From: Nocardia panacis
GTDB lineage: Bacteria; Actinomycetota; Actinomycetes; Mycobacteriales; Mycobacteriaceae
NCBI RefSeq assembly: GCF_003598715.1
Contig: NZ_QZFU01000029.1
Location: forward strand, 124,001 to 188,000
Direction of reading: 5' to 3'
Length of the DNA: 64,000 nucleotides
The notes under the pieces are model-generated. The model saw only the letters and a list, made by a program, of their open reading frames with translations. It searched no databases and had not been told where the DNA came from. This document shows, piece by piece, positions 8,301 through 18,800 of this stretch (positions are counted from its first letter, which is position 1; each line of letters starts with the position of its first letter). Position numbers and translations under genes: made by a program.

Positions 8301-11300
8301 CGGGGACCAGCCCTGCTTCGGAATCTCGCCCCCATATCGGCGCGCAGTCGCAATCCGAGACCCCCAACGGGCATGCCTCTCGACCGGAGTCCGCGTCGGA
8401 GACGGGCAGTCGATCTCCGTCCGAGTCCACGCCTGCTACCGCGACGCGCCAGCAGGCCGTACCACCTCGAGAATTCGGATCTGCTACCGACGGTGCGGCT
8501 CGTTCAATCGGATCGGGGGTACCCGCCGGTGAGTCGGCGGGTGCGGGTGCGAATGGTGCTGTGCACGAGGGTACGTCGGGGCCGCGGCCTGCCGGTGAGC
8601 ACGCGACGGACGGTGCCGGTGGGACGCGTGGCGAGTCTGGCGGCGTGGGGGAGAACGGAGCTGGGGAACCAGGCGCGAGGCAGGGAGGTTCGCCTGCGGT
8701 CCATGAGCCATCGCCGCCGGTGCAACGCGAGGTCAAGAGGCTGGCAGCGTTGCGGGCGGTGCTGACGGAGCGGTTGCCGGGGTTGCGGGCGGCGTTGCGG
8801 GTATTGGTTGGGCGAATGCCGGTGACGGAGGCCGGGCTCGTGCCGGGGGACCCGCTGGCCCGGACACTCGACGAGTTGCGTGGGAAGACCATGCGGGTCG
8901 ATGAGATGGCCGAAAAGCATGCTCGCATTGATGAGTTGGAGCGGGCAGCGAATGAGTACAACGGGACGCGCACACGGGTTTTCGACCTGACCGATCGCAT
9001 GATGAGTGCGGCGGGCGGCGACTATCTGAGGTCGATCGGCGCAGGGTTCATCTCCGATCGGGTCGGTGTGGTCGACGGTGCGCGGCCGTCCGTTGTCGTA
9101 GTCGGGCGACAGTCCGGTGAAGGAGCACACGCGGACGCATTGCGGGTGGCCGCCGCACAGAACACAGAAGTAGCCGCAGCGCTGGCACATCCGGAGGTGA
9201 CGGTCCGCTTCGTGCGGCTCACCATCGACTCGGCAGGCACCGTCCATATCTCCGATCTGCCCACCCCCGGTGCACGCGATCTCCCCGTGCCGACTGCCGG
9301 CTCCGCGAAAGTTGGTTCCATGCTGGGGAATTCATCGGCGAGTCCGGATGCACAGCCGGGAGCCGGGCGGACTGGCCGCAGTCAGTCGGGTATCCCACAG
9401 GGCTCCACGCCCGGTGTACCCGACTCCGCCGCGCAGACTGGAGATTCCGCGAAAGCTGGTTCCGTACTGGCGAATTCATCGACACATCCGGATACTCCGT
9501 CAGGAACCGGACGGACTGGCCGCGGTCAGTCGGGCAACCCGCAGGGTTCCACAGCGAGTGGGCCGGGTGCGGGTGATCGTGGTGTCGGTCGAACCGGCGA
9601 TGCCGGCGGAAGTGCGAACTCCGGCAGTCCCCATGCCAATAGTGCGGGCGGGGCGAGTGGTAGCGCCGGTGGAACTGTTGATCCCGGCGCATCGAGTGCG
9701 AATGCCGGTGGTCTCGGCCATGCGAACTCCACGGGTGCGGCGAATACTGGCGGAGGTTTCGGGCAGAACAGTGCCCATGGTGGGTCGAATCCCAATGGAG
9801 GTGCGACCGGCCAGTCGGGCAATCACGATGGAACTGGCGATCCGAGCCGGTCGAGCGATCCCGGCCGGTCGAATGGGATTGGCAATCAGGGTGAGTCGGG
9901 CAGTGGTGGCTCCGGCCGGGTTGGTAGCTCAAATGGCGGTGGGGCGGGCCGGACCGGAAACCAAGGTGGGTCGACTGCTTCCGAGAAGCCGGAAGTGCCC
10001 GAGTTGACGTCCCAAGTCCCCTACACCCCCAGATATCTGCCGCCCGCCGATATCCCGCTGTTCACTGCGCCGAACCCGCCGGATGCCTCCGGGTGGGGTC
10101 GACTTTTTGCACCGGCGGGACAGGATCCAGTTCCCGGAGCGGAACCCGGTTCAGGTACACAGCCTGGCGGTCAACCAGGATCACGCCCGGATATGAGGCC
10201 GGAAATACGACCTCACCCGTCGGATTCCGCACCCCCACAGCATGTTCCGAGGCCGGGACGCGGATCCGAATCGCATCCTGGACTGGGAGAGCCCAGTGGG
10301 GCCGCGTCGGGATCCGGGCCGAGTCCACGTCCAGACCGATCTTCGGGATCAGGCCCGCATCCCGCCCCGTCGTCGACTTCAGGAGCGAGTCCGCGTCCAA
10401 CACCCTCTGGACCGAGTCCGAGCCCTGACCCGTCGTCCTCCGGGCCGAGTCCGCACCCTGATCCCTCCTCGTCCAATGGTCCGACTTCGAATCCAACATC
10501 CACCGGGTCGAGTCCGCGTCCGGATCCGACTTCGTCTTCGGGGTCGAGTCCGCGTCCGGATCCGACTTCGTCTTCGGGGTCGAGTCCGCGTCCCGACCCG
10601 ACTTCGTCCTCGGGACCCTGGCCACATCCCGATCCGACACCATCGAGTCCGGGCTCCACTTCGACACCAGGTTCTTCGGGAACCTCGAATCCGACAGCCA
10701 CCAGCCCATCGCCCGGACCGACTAGAGCACCGACTTCAAGTCCATCGCCGGGAGCTGAATCGACTGTTCGGCCAGCACCCAGTGGAAGCCCGTCGAGTGC
10801 GGGAAGTCTTGTACCGGCGTCATTTTCGGGCGGGACCGTAGTCGCGGACAGTGCAGTGGACCTACCTGAGCGCGGGAACGGCGCTCAGGGGACAACGGTC
10901 GGGACGCCGACCTCTTCATTGCCCGGTCAAACCCACACCCCGAACTACGGCAGAAGCCCGACCTCGATCTCAGCGCGCCACGGCCGAGTCGAGGGCATTC
11001 TGGTGCGGTCCATGTCCGGCCTGAGTGAGCATGCGGAGTTCGATACCGAAGCGGGCACGCTGCGGACGGTGATTGATCCCACACCGGACGCGCCGGCCCG
11101 GCTGGGCGGCGTCTTCGATGATCTGGATGGTCATCTGGTTGTCTTCTACCGCGCCCACAGCGGTCTATTCCTCAGCGTCGATTCGCATACTGTCGATCTC
11201 GAGGATGGCGCACGCACAGAGTGGTACAGCTGCGACCGGGCGAGCTCGTATTTCGCCGTGACACAGCACAATTCGATACGATTCGCCGCCACCTATCGAA

Positions 11301-11392
11301 ATCGACTGCCCGACAGAGATATCGGCCGCTTCATTGACGAGGTGCTGGCGAACCCTGCTCGCCGCGCACGTCTATTCCTGCCGCGCAATTGA
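5327..11392 (+). CDS. CpnT-like long effector protein 1 (2021 aa)
   Basis: Domain order: residues 1-~300, CpnT/WXG100-like N-terminal domain (VAGSAWP, D-E-D-K-M-W, then two helical hydrophobic stretches such as LIITSLALLAGEIAAAWLF). Residues ~300-870, Gly/Ser/Ala-rich disordered linker. Residues ~880-970, helical segment with an LGIDPEGLTPAQLEQ motif. Residues ~1130-1310, helical plus beta domain with ISDRVGVVDG and VVVVGR, half of the unit found in tandem in the giant protein at 26165. Residues ~1310-1880, Ser/Pro/Gly linker with tandem repeats. Residues ~1885-2021, C-terminal domain shared with effector 2. It starts with GTG. Polymorphic-toxin proteins of this layout normally carry the toxin at the C-terminus, but I recognise no known toxin fold there. 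Secretion through an ESX system is inferred from the N-terminal domain and neighbours. Confidence 0.9.
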   Translation: MTIYLPGGLHWLGYVAGSAWPLGDEDKMWAIAGDWRHAADELNKLLPDLHRVRKDTAAAYPAGAGGAAMISALDQLADDRNEHSIARLSEILGKVAEASDATGTEIEYTKVLIITSLALLAGEIAAAWLFPPTAPLVEAAAIAVTRVAIRILGRRAATAITEYATKFGLAHLFRFAVGHVLVGTVVGTGQDVAIQYGQELAGHRKSMDWERVGTTAYTSAFGGLVGSPLGGGLAKIAAKAPLKGPLGTAFKGAAVGVGSGMAGGVASWGIGGFFNGFSWDPRVLTSTAAYGAGVGSAKGYRSVKPRVRGWGASGSSGSGRYSAPGGGPAGTGPDGRGGTPAGAARAGDPSGGVTSNSGASKSGASAPGAGGDPARSTSAGSAANTAAGVRNPGGLPDPHGSASGSAVRPTSHGTPAQPHGSGDPSTASSNHPSSGVAGTSTNSVAGRSEVAVHAAGDPAVAGVHGAGSGVGVANTGTGGGQQVSRAGAHSAGDPAAHPSRNASGAGDPSGRSSGAGSATGGSSGAVGESTGAAGRAGSPGAGASGVHGVGAGDPAAHPSGNAASAGDPGARPSAQRTVGATSEGGSSNAAAGSGEQVVRAGQSGTDAGDPRYGGGVANEAGGGDNSRSSGVAGESGGPATDRSVRVGNVEGGHGAPDGTAVERGTNPGHPAASGDSGDGSAARPSALGDESQTGATPSPRSGSEAIAGESGAAAVVGKGGAAAVVGEGGVSAVAGEGGAMASGNSGTATSSHGTRGEAAGSGAEPKAGASGDVTRSEAGNRGGGSDGRANTGEQQSSAGEGRKPQGVRLGSGGDGSAIRPGSESGAGVSQRGGAGEEKQGAVQAGKTSAEAPKASARETNGAESRSAASSPDAPTHGPTETHTSPEHVDALREHARTLGIDPEGLTPAQLEQQIRKAFDRRLSDLKTASDLIDSAALSPTESHHQQQQIRQQIDELHTARTKFEHDLAEGGTPKSPEPPRASADPVEPRPESGTSPASESRPHIGAQSQSETPNGHASRPESASETGSRSPSESTPATATRQQAVPPREFGSATDGAARSIGSGVPAGESAGAGANGAVHEGTSGPRPAGEHATDGAGGTRGESGGVGENGAGEPGARQGGSPAVHEPSPPVQREVKRLAALRAVLTERLPGLRAALRVLVGRMPVTEAGLVPGDPLARTLDELRGKTMRVDEMAEKHARIDELERAANEYNGTRTRVFDLTDRMMSAAGGDYLRSIGAGFISDRVGVVDGARPSVVVVGRQSGEGAHADALRVAAAQNTEVAAALAHPEVTVRFVRLTIDSAGTVHISDLPTPGARDLPVPTAGSAKVGSMLGNSSASPDAQPGAGRTGRSQSGIPQGSTPGVPDSAAQTGDSAKAGSVLANSSTHPDTPSGTGRTGRGQSGNPQGSTASGPGAGDRGVGRTGDAGGSANSGSPHANSAGGASGSAGGTVDPGASSANAGGLGHANSTGAANTGGGFGQNSAHGGSNPNGGATGQSGNHDGTGDPSRSSDPGRSNGIGNQGESGSGGSGRVGSSNGGGAGRTGNQGGSTASEKPEVPELTSQVPYTPRYLPPADIPLFTAPNPPDASGWGRLFAPAGQDPVPGAEPGSGTQPGGQPGSRPDMRPEIRPHPSDSAPPQHVPRPGRGSESHPGLGEPSGAASGSGPSPRPDRSSGSGPHPAPSSTSGASPRPTPSGPSPSPDPSSSGPSPHPDPSSSNGPTSNPTSTGSSPRPDPTSSSGSSPRPDPTSSSGSSPRPDPTSSSGPWPHPDPTPSSPGSTSTPGSSGTSNPTATSPSPGPTRAPTSSPSPGAESTVRPAPSGSPSSAGSLVPASFSGGTVVADSAVDLPERGNGAQGTTVGTPTSSLPGQTHTPNYGRSPTSISARHGRVEGILVRSMSGLSEHAEFDTEAGTLRTVIDPTPDAPARLGGVFDDLDGHLVVFYRAHSGLFLSVDSHTVDLEDGARTEWYSCDRASSYFAVTQHNSIRFAATYRNRLPDRDIGRFIDEVLANPARRARLFLPRN
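7437..7560 (+). repeat. Glycine/alanine repeat in effector 1
   Basis: Three to four imperfect copies of a 10-11-residue unit, G-x-A-A-V-V-G-x-G-G, encoded by near-identical DNA (ggcgctgcggcggt...). It lies within the disordered linker. Confidence 0.6.
10505..10612 (+). repeat. 36-bp tandem repeat (12-residue S/P/D unit)
   Basis: Three head-to-tail copies of a 36-bp unit encoding GSSPRPDPTSSS. Copies 1 (10505-10540) and 2 (10541-10576) are identical and copy 3 (10577-10612) has a few changes. Degenerate copies extend upstream to about 10380. It lies in the linker before the C-terminal domain of effector 1 and is prone to length variation by slippage. Confidence 0.85.
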
Positions 11393-11407
11393 TTCCGAGG
11401 AGAAGCC

Positions 11408-11860
11408 ATGCCCAATGAGCGCGCGAGAGAAGACATGCTCGAGATCATGGATGATTTCGAGCAGCAAATGGAGCTGATCTCGCGCCTCGGCGCGGAGCGG
11501 GCACGAATCATCGGCCGCGCCTCGGTGCGTGGCAAACGGGTGACCGTAGCAGTGAATGCCGAAGGGGCACTGATCGATACGCGATTCAGCGCGGATATCG
11601 ACGATCTCGACTATGCGGAGATCGCGAGCGCGGTCACGGAGGCGGCCCGGCTGGCCGCGGCCGATGCGGCGGCGCAGGCGCGAGAGTTGATGACTCCCTT
11701 GCTCGTTCAGCGCGCGCGACTGCCGAAGCTGTCGGATCTCATCGAGGGAATGCCGGATCTGAGTGGTCGAGTTCCGACTGCGCCGCAGCGCGAGGAACCC
11801 GCTGCCGGGGGCGAAGAATCCTACCGGCAATCGGGTGGCGTCACCGATTCGAGTTGGTGA
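11408..11860 (+). CDS. YbaB/EbfC-fold protein, cassette 1
   Basis: 150 residues. An N-terminal helix with coiled-coil character (residues 1-35) is followed by the YbaB beta-meander: VTVAVNAEGALIDTRF at ~45-60, then a helix (EIASAVTEAARLAAADAAA). YbaB proteins bind DNA as nucleoid factors, but copies in ESX loci, such as mycobacterial EspL, assist secretion; the context here favours that role. The protein ends in GVTDSSW, and all three YbaB-like proteins of this window end in Trp. GAGGAG at 11397-11402 is a good ribosome-binding site. It is 15 nt downstream of effector 1, likely in the same operon. Confidence 0.8.
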   Translation: MPNERAREDMLEIMDDFEQQMELISRLGAERARIIGRASVRGKRVTVAVNAEGALIDTRFSADIDDLDYAEIASAVTEAARLAAADAAAQARELMTPLLVQRARLPKLSDLIEGMPDLSGRVPTAPQREEPAAGGEESYRQSGGVTDSSW

Positions 11861-11944
11861 TAGCCGCTGCGCGTAACGGCTTCGGTGCCCCCTGTTCATA
11901 TTTGAGCCACTGGAGCGTCGCTATCAGGTGTCACTGTCGAAATT

Positions 11945-11965
11945 CACCCGTAGCTGTGACGGGTG
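11945..11965. promoter_or_regulatory. Hairpin between cassette 1 and cassette 2
   Basis: CACCCGT (11945-11951) and ACGGGTG (11959-11965) form a perfect 7-bp stem with a 7-nt loop in the 139-bp gap before the second WXG100 gene. It may be a terminator for cassette 1, an operator, or an mRNA processing site that sets a different level for cassette 2. Confidence 0.35.
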
Positions 11966-11999
11966 GGAGCGACCGGGCGGCACAGGAGGAGCAAACGCG

Positions 12000-12314
12000 A
12001 TGGCTACCAAGATCGGGATCTACCCTTCGCTGCTGCGCCAGGCCGGTGGAAAGACCTCCGATATCCATGACCGGATCATCAATGTCCTCACCGCGTTGGA
12101 GGCATCGATCGCGGGTCGTGGCGAACCCTGGGGCGATGACAAGATCGGCCACCAGTTCACTCAGGGGGACAACGGCTATCTCGCCTCCCAGGAGGGCAGC
12201 ACCAAGAGCGGCCGCAGTATGGCGGCCAGCTTCGACAGCTTCTCGACCAGTCAGTATCGGGCGGCCGACACATTGGAGCGGACCGACCGAAACAACCCCT
12301 TCGGTAAGCCCTGA
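12000..12314 (+). CDS. WXG100 protein, cassette 2
   Basis: 104 residues with the same build as the protein at 5003: helix 1 (~8-40), the turn P-W-G-D-D-K-I-G-H-Q-F, helix 2 (~60-90). It has a YRAAD sequence near the C-terminus (residues ~88-92), matching the YxxxD/E type VII export signal. The ATG at 12000 is chosen because AGGAGG (11984-11989) precedes it with good spacing; the longer frame from 11928 lacks a site. It is 14 nt upstream of the YbaB-like gene. Confidence 0.88.
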   Translation: MATKIGIYPSLLRQAGGKTSDIHDRIINVLTALEASIAGRGEPWGDDKIGHQFTQGDNGYLASQEGSTKSGRSMAASFDSFSTSQYRAADTLERTDRNNPFGKP

Positions 12315-12328
12315 CCCCGAGGCCATCG

Positions 12329-12808
12329 ATGAGGAACGACAGTACTCGGGCGCAAACCGTCGCGCTGCTGGAGGAGGTGCAGCAGCAAATGGTGGAGATT
12401 GCCCGCATCCAGCGCGAGCGGGCGCTGCTCACCGCGACGGCGACCGCGCGCAGGCGGGTCACCATCACGGTGAATGCCGACGGCACGGTGATAGATACCC
12501 AATTCCACTCGGATATCGAGGACTTGACCTACCCGGAGATCGCGCGGGCGATGACCGAGGCCGCGCAGCAGGCAAGTGCCGATGTGGCGCGCAAGGCGGC
12601 GGAGCTCATGACGCCCTTGCAGGAACGGCGTGCGCGGCTGCCCAAACTTTCCGAATTGATCGAGGACATGCCGGATGTGCGGGTACCGGTCGCGCCGCCC
12701 GCGCCACTCACCCCGGCGCGTGAATCATCGGACTTTGTCGCGGAATTCACCGATGTCGAAGTCGCTGCCCGACTCCAGGGCAATGGGATCACCGACAAGA
12801 GTTGGTAA
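12329..12808 (+). CDS. YbaB/EbfC-fold protein, cassette 2
   Basis: 159 residues, clearly paralogous to the protein at 11408. Shared features are an N-terminal Q-rich helix (EEVQQQMVEIARIQRERALL), VTITVNADGTVIDTQF, the segment AELMTPLQERRARLPKLSELIEDMPD and a C-terminal ITDKSW. The stop codon (12806-12808) is directly followed by the ATG of effector 2 at 12809, so the two are translationally coupled and probably act together. The role as a secretion partner is inferred from the family's position in ESX loci. Confidence 0.82.
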   Translation: MRNDSTRAQTVALLEEVQQQMVEIARIQRERALLTATATARRRVTITVNADGTVIDTQFHSDIEDLTYPEIARAMTEAAQQASADVARKAAELMTPLQERRARLPKLSELIEDMPDVRVPVAPPAPLTPARESSDFVAEFTDVEVAARLQGNGITDKSW

Positions 12809-15800
12809 ATGGCTGAGCTACCCGGCTATCTGAAATGGTTGGAGTGGGTGGCCGGTTCGGAATGGCCTGCAGGCAACCCGGAGGGTATGTGGGGGCTGGC
12901 CGAGGACTGGCGCACCGCCGCGACGGATCTGCATGCCATTCTCGAGGAGGTCGAGGACGCGAAATCGGCTTCGCTTGCGGCGTATCCGTTCGGCGATGGC
13001 ATCGATGCGATGGTGGCGGAGTTCAGTAGTCTCCAGCGCGGGCCGCAGTCGTTGGAGAAGCTGGCCGAGATCTTCGATGAGATCGCCGAGGCGACCGAGG
13101 GCGTTGGGACCGAGATCGATTCCGCCCAGTTGATGATGATCACCTCCCTCGGCCTGCTCGCGGTGGAGATCGCTGCGGCGTGGATTTTTCCGCCGACCGC
13201 CCCCGCCGCCGAGGTCGCTGCCATCGGCGTGACCAGGGTCGGTATCCGAATGATCGCCGCCAGGGTTATGCAGCGGGTGCTGGCACTGAGCGGAAAGATG
13301 TGGGGCAAAAAGGTTTTCACCTATCTGGCGCGGCACGTCATGATCGACACGATCAAGGGCACCGCCCAGGAGGTGGGCATCGAGGCGTCTCAGTGGGTGC
13401 GCGGCCACCGCGACGGACTGGATATGTCCCGCATCACCGTGACGGCGGCCAGTTCGGCGGCAGGCGCCGCTGCGGCGGCACCGGTCGGCGAATGGTTGAG
13501 CGGGCGCATGCGTTCCGAAATGCGCCCCGTGCTGCGCTTCGGCGCGACCGCCATCAGTGGTGCCGCCGCTGGAACTGTCGGTGCGGCCGCCGGATTCGGC
13601 GCGAATGTACTGACCCAATTCGGCATCGACTTGGCGACCCAGGGCTGGGACAAGGCGTGGGAGAACTTCAAACACACCGAGTTCGACCCGCGCATGCTCA
13701 CCGCAGGCATCGCCAATGGTGCGATGGCCGGCCCGAACCGTGCTGCGGCGGATGCCTTCTACCGCAACCGCCATCCCGAGTGGTACCCGGCACCGCAGAA
13801 GAGTGACAAGTTCGCGAATGCGCCGCGTATCGGGACCGCCCGCGACGGGACCGGTGCGGAAGGGCAGCTCCGGCCCACGGGTACCGGTGCTGAAACCGCA
13901 GGGGCAGAGCGTCTTTCAGGTGGATCTGGTGAAGGTGTGGCGCAAACCAGACAAATCGAGGGCGAATCACCAGTCGATGGGGATGCATCTCGGGGAGACC
14001 TGGTTTCGGCGCAGGGCAACCGGTCAGCCGGCGTCCGCGCCGCCGACTCATCGGTCCGAGACACCGAAAGCACCGCTGGCGGAGGCGGATCCGCGACGGT
14101 GCACGACGCTCCCAATGGAGCATCCGTAGGTCCGGTGGGCCACGGTGATGGCTCCACCGCCAGGATCGCGCCCGCCACCGAGGTCGGGACTCCTCGCGCA
14201 GGCGTCGCCGATAGCGTGAACGATGGTGGGTTTCAGCATAATTCGTCGGGACACCAGGTCAACATGCCTGGCGTACATGCCGCGGCAGCATCTGGTGACC
14301 ACACCGCGATCGCCCCCGGCGAGCATGCCGCAGCCGCATCCAACGGACAGACAGCTGCCGTATCGGACGGTCATGCCGCTTCGGGTGAACATGCGCTCCC
14401 GGCATCAGGCGAGCGCGTTGCAACATCCAACGGGCACCCGGCCGTCGAGCCCGGCGAGCGTGTCACATCGGCGTCGGGTGAGTACATGGGCGTCGGATCG
14501 GGCGAGCGTGCCACACCGGCGTCCGGTGACCATATGGCGGTGGGTTCAGGTGAGCGGGTTGTAGGCACGTCAGGTTTGCCTGCAGTCATCGCGCCGGGCG
14601 AGCGTGCCGCAGGTGCATCTGCTGGGCACACGATCGACGGGGCGGGTGAGCAGGTTATCGGTGCGTCGGGTGGGGATTCGGTCTCAGCGTCGGGTGTGCG
14701 TGCCGCCCCGTTCGGTGGGCACTCGACAGTCGGGTCGGGTGAACGTGGCGTAGGTGCGTCGGGTCAGTATGCGATCCCCGGCTCGGGCGAACATGCTGGT
14801 GCCGTCCCCGGCGAGCATGTCCCTGTTCCATCCGGGCAGGGGCCAATGACCGCACACGACGCCGGGGTACCGACCCGGCCTGCCCATCTTGCCGCCGAAG
14901 CCGCGCCTGTCGTGGGAACCATCGTCCACCCCGAGCGTCAGGCGGTGGCGAACCCCGGCCCTCAGACCGAAGCCCCACTGATCGGCACTCCGGCTTCGAA
15001 TCTCGATCACTCGTCGACCGCAGTTAGAACGAGCTCGGCGAGCAATGTCGCAGAGTCCACGGGCGCAACCACTACCGGTGACAACCGCCCCCGCACTGTG
15101 GATCAGAGCCGCGCCAACCGCGCTGAGCTCAATCCGCGTACGACAGAAGCGGATTCGGGCCGTCCATTCAAACCTGGCACCACCAACAGGCCCGCCGGTG
15201 ATTCGACCGCGCGCACGGCGAGCCCTGCCGGACGGGACACAACTCCTGCGGGGACGAATCCGGCCGACAGGCGTGCCGCCCGATCTGCATCCGCAGGCAC
15301 CGCGCCGGTGGAACACGCCGTAGCCGCGCAAAAGACAGGACGGGCCGCAGACGCTCCCGCCGGGGTCCATTCGTCCCCGGCCGTCGCCGAACGCGAGACC
15401 GCAGTTCAGGCCCAAGGTCGAGACGCGGCCACCGGATCCGTACCGCCTGCGGCGGTCGATGCTCCCAGGGGCGGCGAAAGGCGCGGCGGCGGTGCCGAAT
15501 CGGATCACTCCGAGTCGGCCCCGGATCGCGGCGGCGTAGTTCTGGATGAGCGCAGTGTCGCCCCTGCTCCCGTCGAATCCGACAAGCCAATCGCAGGCGA
15601 CCCCAATCGCCGAGCCGCCAGTGCCGCAGGCGAGTCCGACACCGCAACGGCGCGCCCCGCAGGCGAGTCCGACACCGGAACGGCGCGCCCCGCCGGTGAC
15701 GGTCCATCCCATGCATCGAACAGGGCCGTCCACGGGGACTATTCAGAACCGCCGCGATCCCACAGTGAAACCCCGCGCGATCGAGTGCCGGAGGGCAAGC

Positions 15801-18800
15801 CCGCCCTCGAGCCGAACGATGGGACTCGCCCAAGACCCGATCGTGCACGACCGCAGGACAACCCGCGCTTTGCGACACAGGACGAGCGCGGCGCAGAACC
15901 TTCCCCAGAACTCAAACTGGTGAACAGCGAGCCCCCAAGGGAAGTCGAACCGGCCCATCCACAACCGAGCCGACGGGACGAGGTGCACGACACCGCCGAG
16001 TCGGAGCAAACCCGAGCCGGTGAATCACGAACCCACACAGTGGAAGTCGATGGCGAGCCCATTCCGGTGCGCCTGGTGGCCGACGAAAAGGGCGGCTGGC
16101 GGGTGCACGAACCGGAACCCGAAGCCGCGCCGAAGGCGAAGCCGTCGAATGCGAAACAAGCTGCACCAGACCAGAAGTCGCTACTACAGCGCCTCTGGAC
16201 GCGGCTGAACGGCGGATTCGAAGGCCACAGTCCGAAGTATCCGTCCGGATCCGGTGTGGACAGTGCGGGGCAGTCCTTCCTCGGCTGGGAGGCCGGGTTG
16301 ACCGCACTGGTCAAGCACACCGATCACGGTGATGTGCTGGGGACCAAGTTCAGCCCGATGCGGATTCTCAAAGAGGTCGTGACCATTTGGCAGGTGCGGG
16401 AGTTGATGCCCGTGCTGAATCGGTGGACCAAGCGGGTGGCGTATCGGGCGGGGGACTATTCGGTGCCGCGCAATCGGGATGGCACCGAATATCGGTACTG
16501 GATCGATGAGGCGAATCCGGAACTGTATGAGAAGGAGCACGGGAAGCCGCTGAGCGAACTGCCGCGCGAGCCGAATGAGCCACGGGCAGGCATCAGGCCG
16601 CCGGTCGAAGAAGAGGCGCACCAGGCGCATGGGGGCGAGGGCGCTTTCGCCGATCTCGCGAATGAGACGGTCGATGCGCGCAATGCCAGGTCGAGAGCAC
16701 TGGCGGAGTTGACCGCGCTGGCGGATCGGTTCGGAATCGACGTGCCGAAGAAGTCGACGGCGGACGATATTCGCGCCCTGCTGAAAATGCTGCGATACCA
16801 GCAGGCTCGCCGGGTTGGCGCGCTGTCGGGGCTGGTGGAGGCGGCGGCGCGCTACTACCAGGAGAATCGTCGAATTCCCTACGCGGATATGGTCGATTTC
16901 TTCGACAAGGACCCGATGGGCAGGCTGCTGCGGGAGATCTGGCACGCCAAGGAGGGGACAGGTATCACCTTCATGGACGCGCTCGGCCCGAACAATGGCG
17001 GTGAGTCGGCGCGGTTCTGGCCGGAGACGCATCACGACGAGGGCATACCGGTCTATTTCGAGGAGGGGTTGCGCCGCGATCAGGTCAGGGATGAGCGCGC
17101 GGTGTGGGCGCAGCTGCGCGGCGCGGATCTGGATCGGCTCAATGAGAATCCGGCGCAGACGCTGCGGGAGCAGTTCGACGAGGTCAAATCCAAGGCGAAG
17201 GAACTCGCCGAATTCGAAGCGGAGGCAAACAAATTCCTGCACACCGATGCCGAGGTCGGTGGTTTGGAGGAGGTCGCCGCCGATCTGGGACTGCGCTCCG
17301 CGGCTGCCGAAGACGGCGGATTCCTGGTGCAGGGAGTAGAGGGAATCGCCCTCATACCGGCAGAATCGGGCGGCAAGCCGAAGGTGGTCGTCTTCGATGC
17401 CGGGCTGGCGCACGAGCGGGTGCTCGCCGATGCCCTGGCGGCCCATCCGGAGTTGGCGGAGGCCGTGAATTCCGGACAGGTCGAGGTCAACTTCCGGGTG
17501 GCGAAGGTCGAGTCGGACGGATCGGTCCGCATGGCGGACTCCGGATCGGTTGCGGTGCACCATATTACGGAGGACATCGGTGGTCGCCGACTGGAAGTCA
17601 CGCTCGTGCGCGATGGCGAGGGGCCTTGGCGGCCCATTGTCGAAGACACACCGGAGCCGACCCGTCCGAAGTCTTTGTCGCCCAGTGAGATCGCCGAGCA
17701 GCATCGGGAGCTGGCCGAGCGGCTGGGCCTCACCGAAGACGAGATCGCCGACCCGGAGAAGCTGCGACAGCGGCTGGAACAACTCCGACTGGAGAATGCG
17801 GCGCGGGCCGCCAGAATCGAGGCGGTCATCGACTACGCCCGCACCGCATGGGATATCGACGACTTCCACAACCACGACGATGCCCGCTGGACCCTCGCGA
17901 ACCGCCTCGGACTGGAACTCGACGAGCTGACACCGCAGCGCGTCGGCGCGAGTTTGGCCGATCCCGATCTGCCCAGAGCACGGCGACTGCAGGCGATCGA
18001 GGATCTGGTTCGCTACGCGAAACTCCTGCGCGGCACCGATTCCGCCGTGGTGTTCGCGGCCCGCGACCAGTTGGCCGAGCGACTCGGCGTAGGTGAGCGT
18101 CCCGGACGGTTCCCGAAGGACCTGTTGCCCAAGAAGTTCACCCCCGACTTGAAGCATCGGATCCCCGACACGAATGGTTTCGACCCGGCCAAACTCGCAA
18201 AGGCCGTGGGCAAACTCGCACGCCGCCCGCACGAGGCGGTCAACCTCGCCGATGCGCTCGGCGAATTCTACAGAACCATCAATGAATTGGATCCGTTCGA
18301 TCGAGTTCGCCTCGGTGCCGACGCCGCCGATCCGCGGGTGGTCGATGGCGAATTCCCGGTCCACGAGAAGGCCGTCGACCATCTCCTTTCCCTGGTCGGC
18401 GACGTCCAGGAATTGACCGCCGCCATGGAGAACGGCAGCCTGTTCACCTGGAATCTGCCCGACCCCGCCGCCCCGGTCGAACCCAACCGCGACTGGGCGC
18501 GCACCGTCGGCGTGGATCTCACCGGCGCCGATGCCAAACGGTTCGCCAAGGTCTACGAGATCTACCGCGACGGCAAGATCGATCAAAAGGAGCGCCTGAC
18601 ACCCGCCCAACTCGCCGCCGTGCAAACCAAACTCCGGGCCGAAGTCACCGCTACCGCTGACGATCTCAAGACTTTCCAAGAGTTGAACAGCGCCCTCGGT
18701 GCCAATGCCGAATCGCCCGCACACGACCGGATCCCGGCCGAAATACCTGGCCGACCCGAATCCAACAGGGGCGCAGGTGTTTCTGAGCTGCCTGCGGGAG

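Noticed and set aside
10380..10620. CRISPR-like repeat array
   Set aside because: The repeats are head-to-tail 36-bp coding repeats with no unique spacers, and they stay in frame with effector 1.
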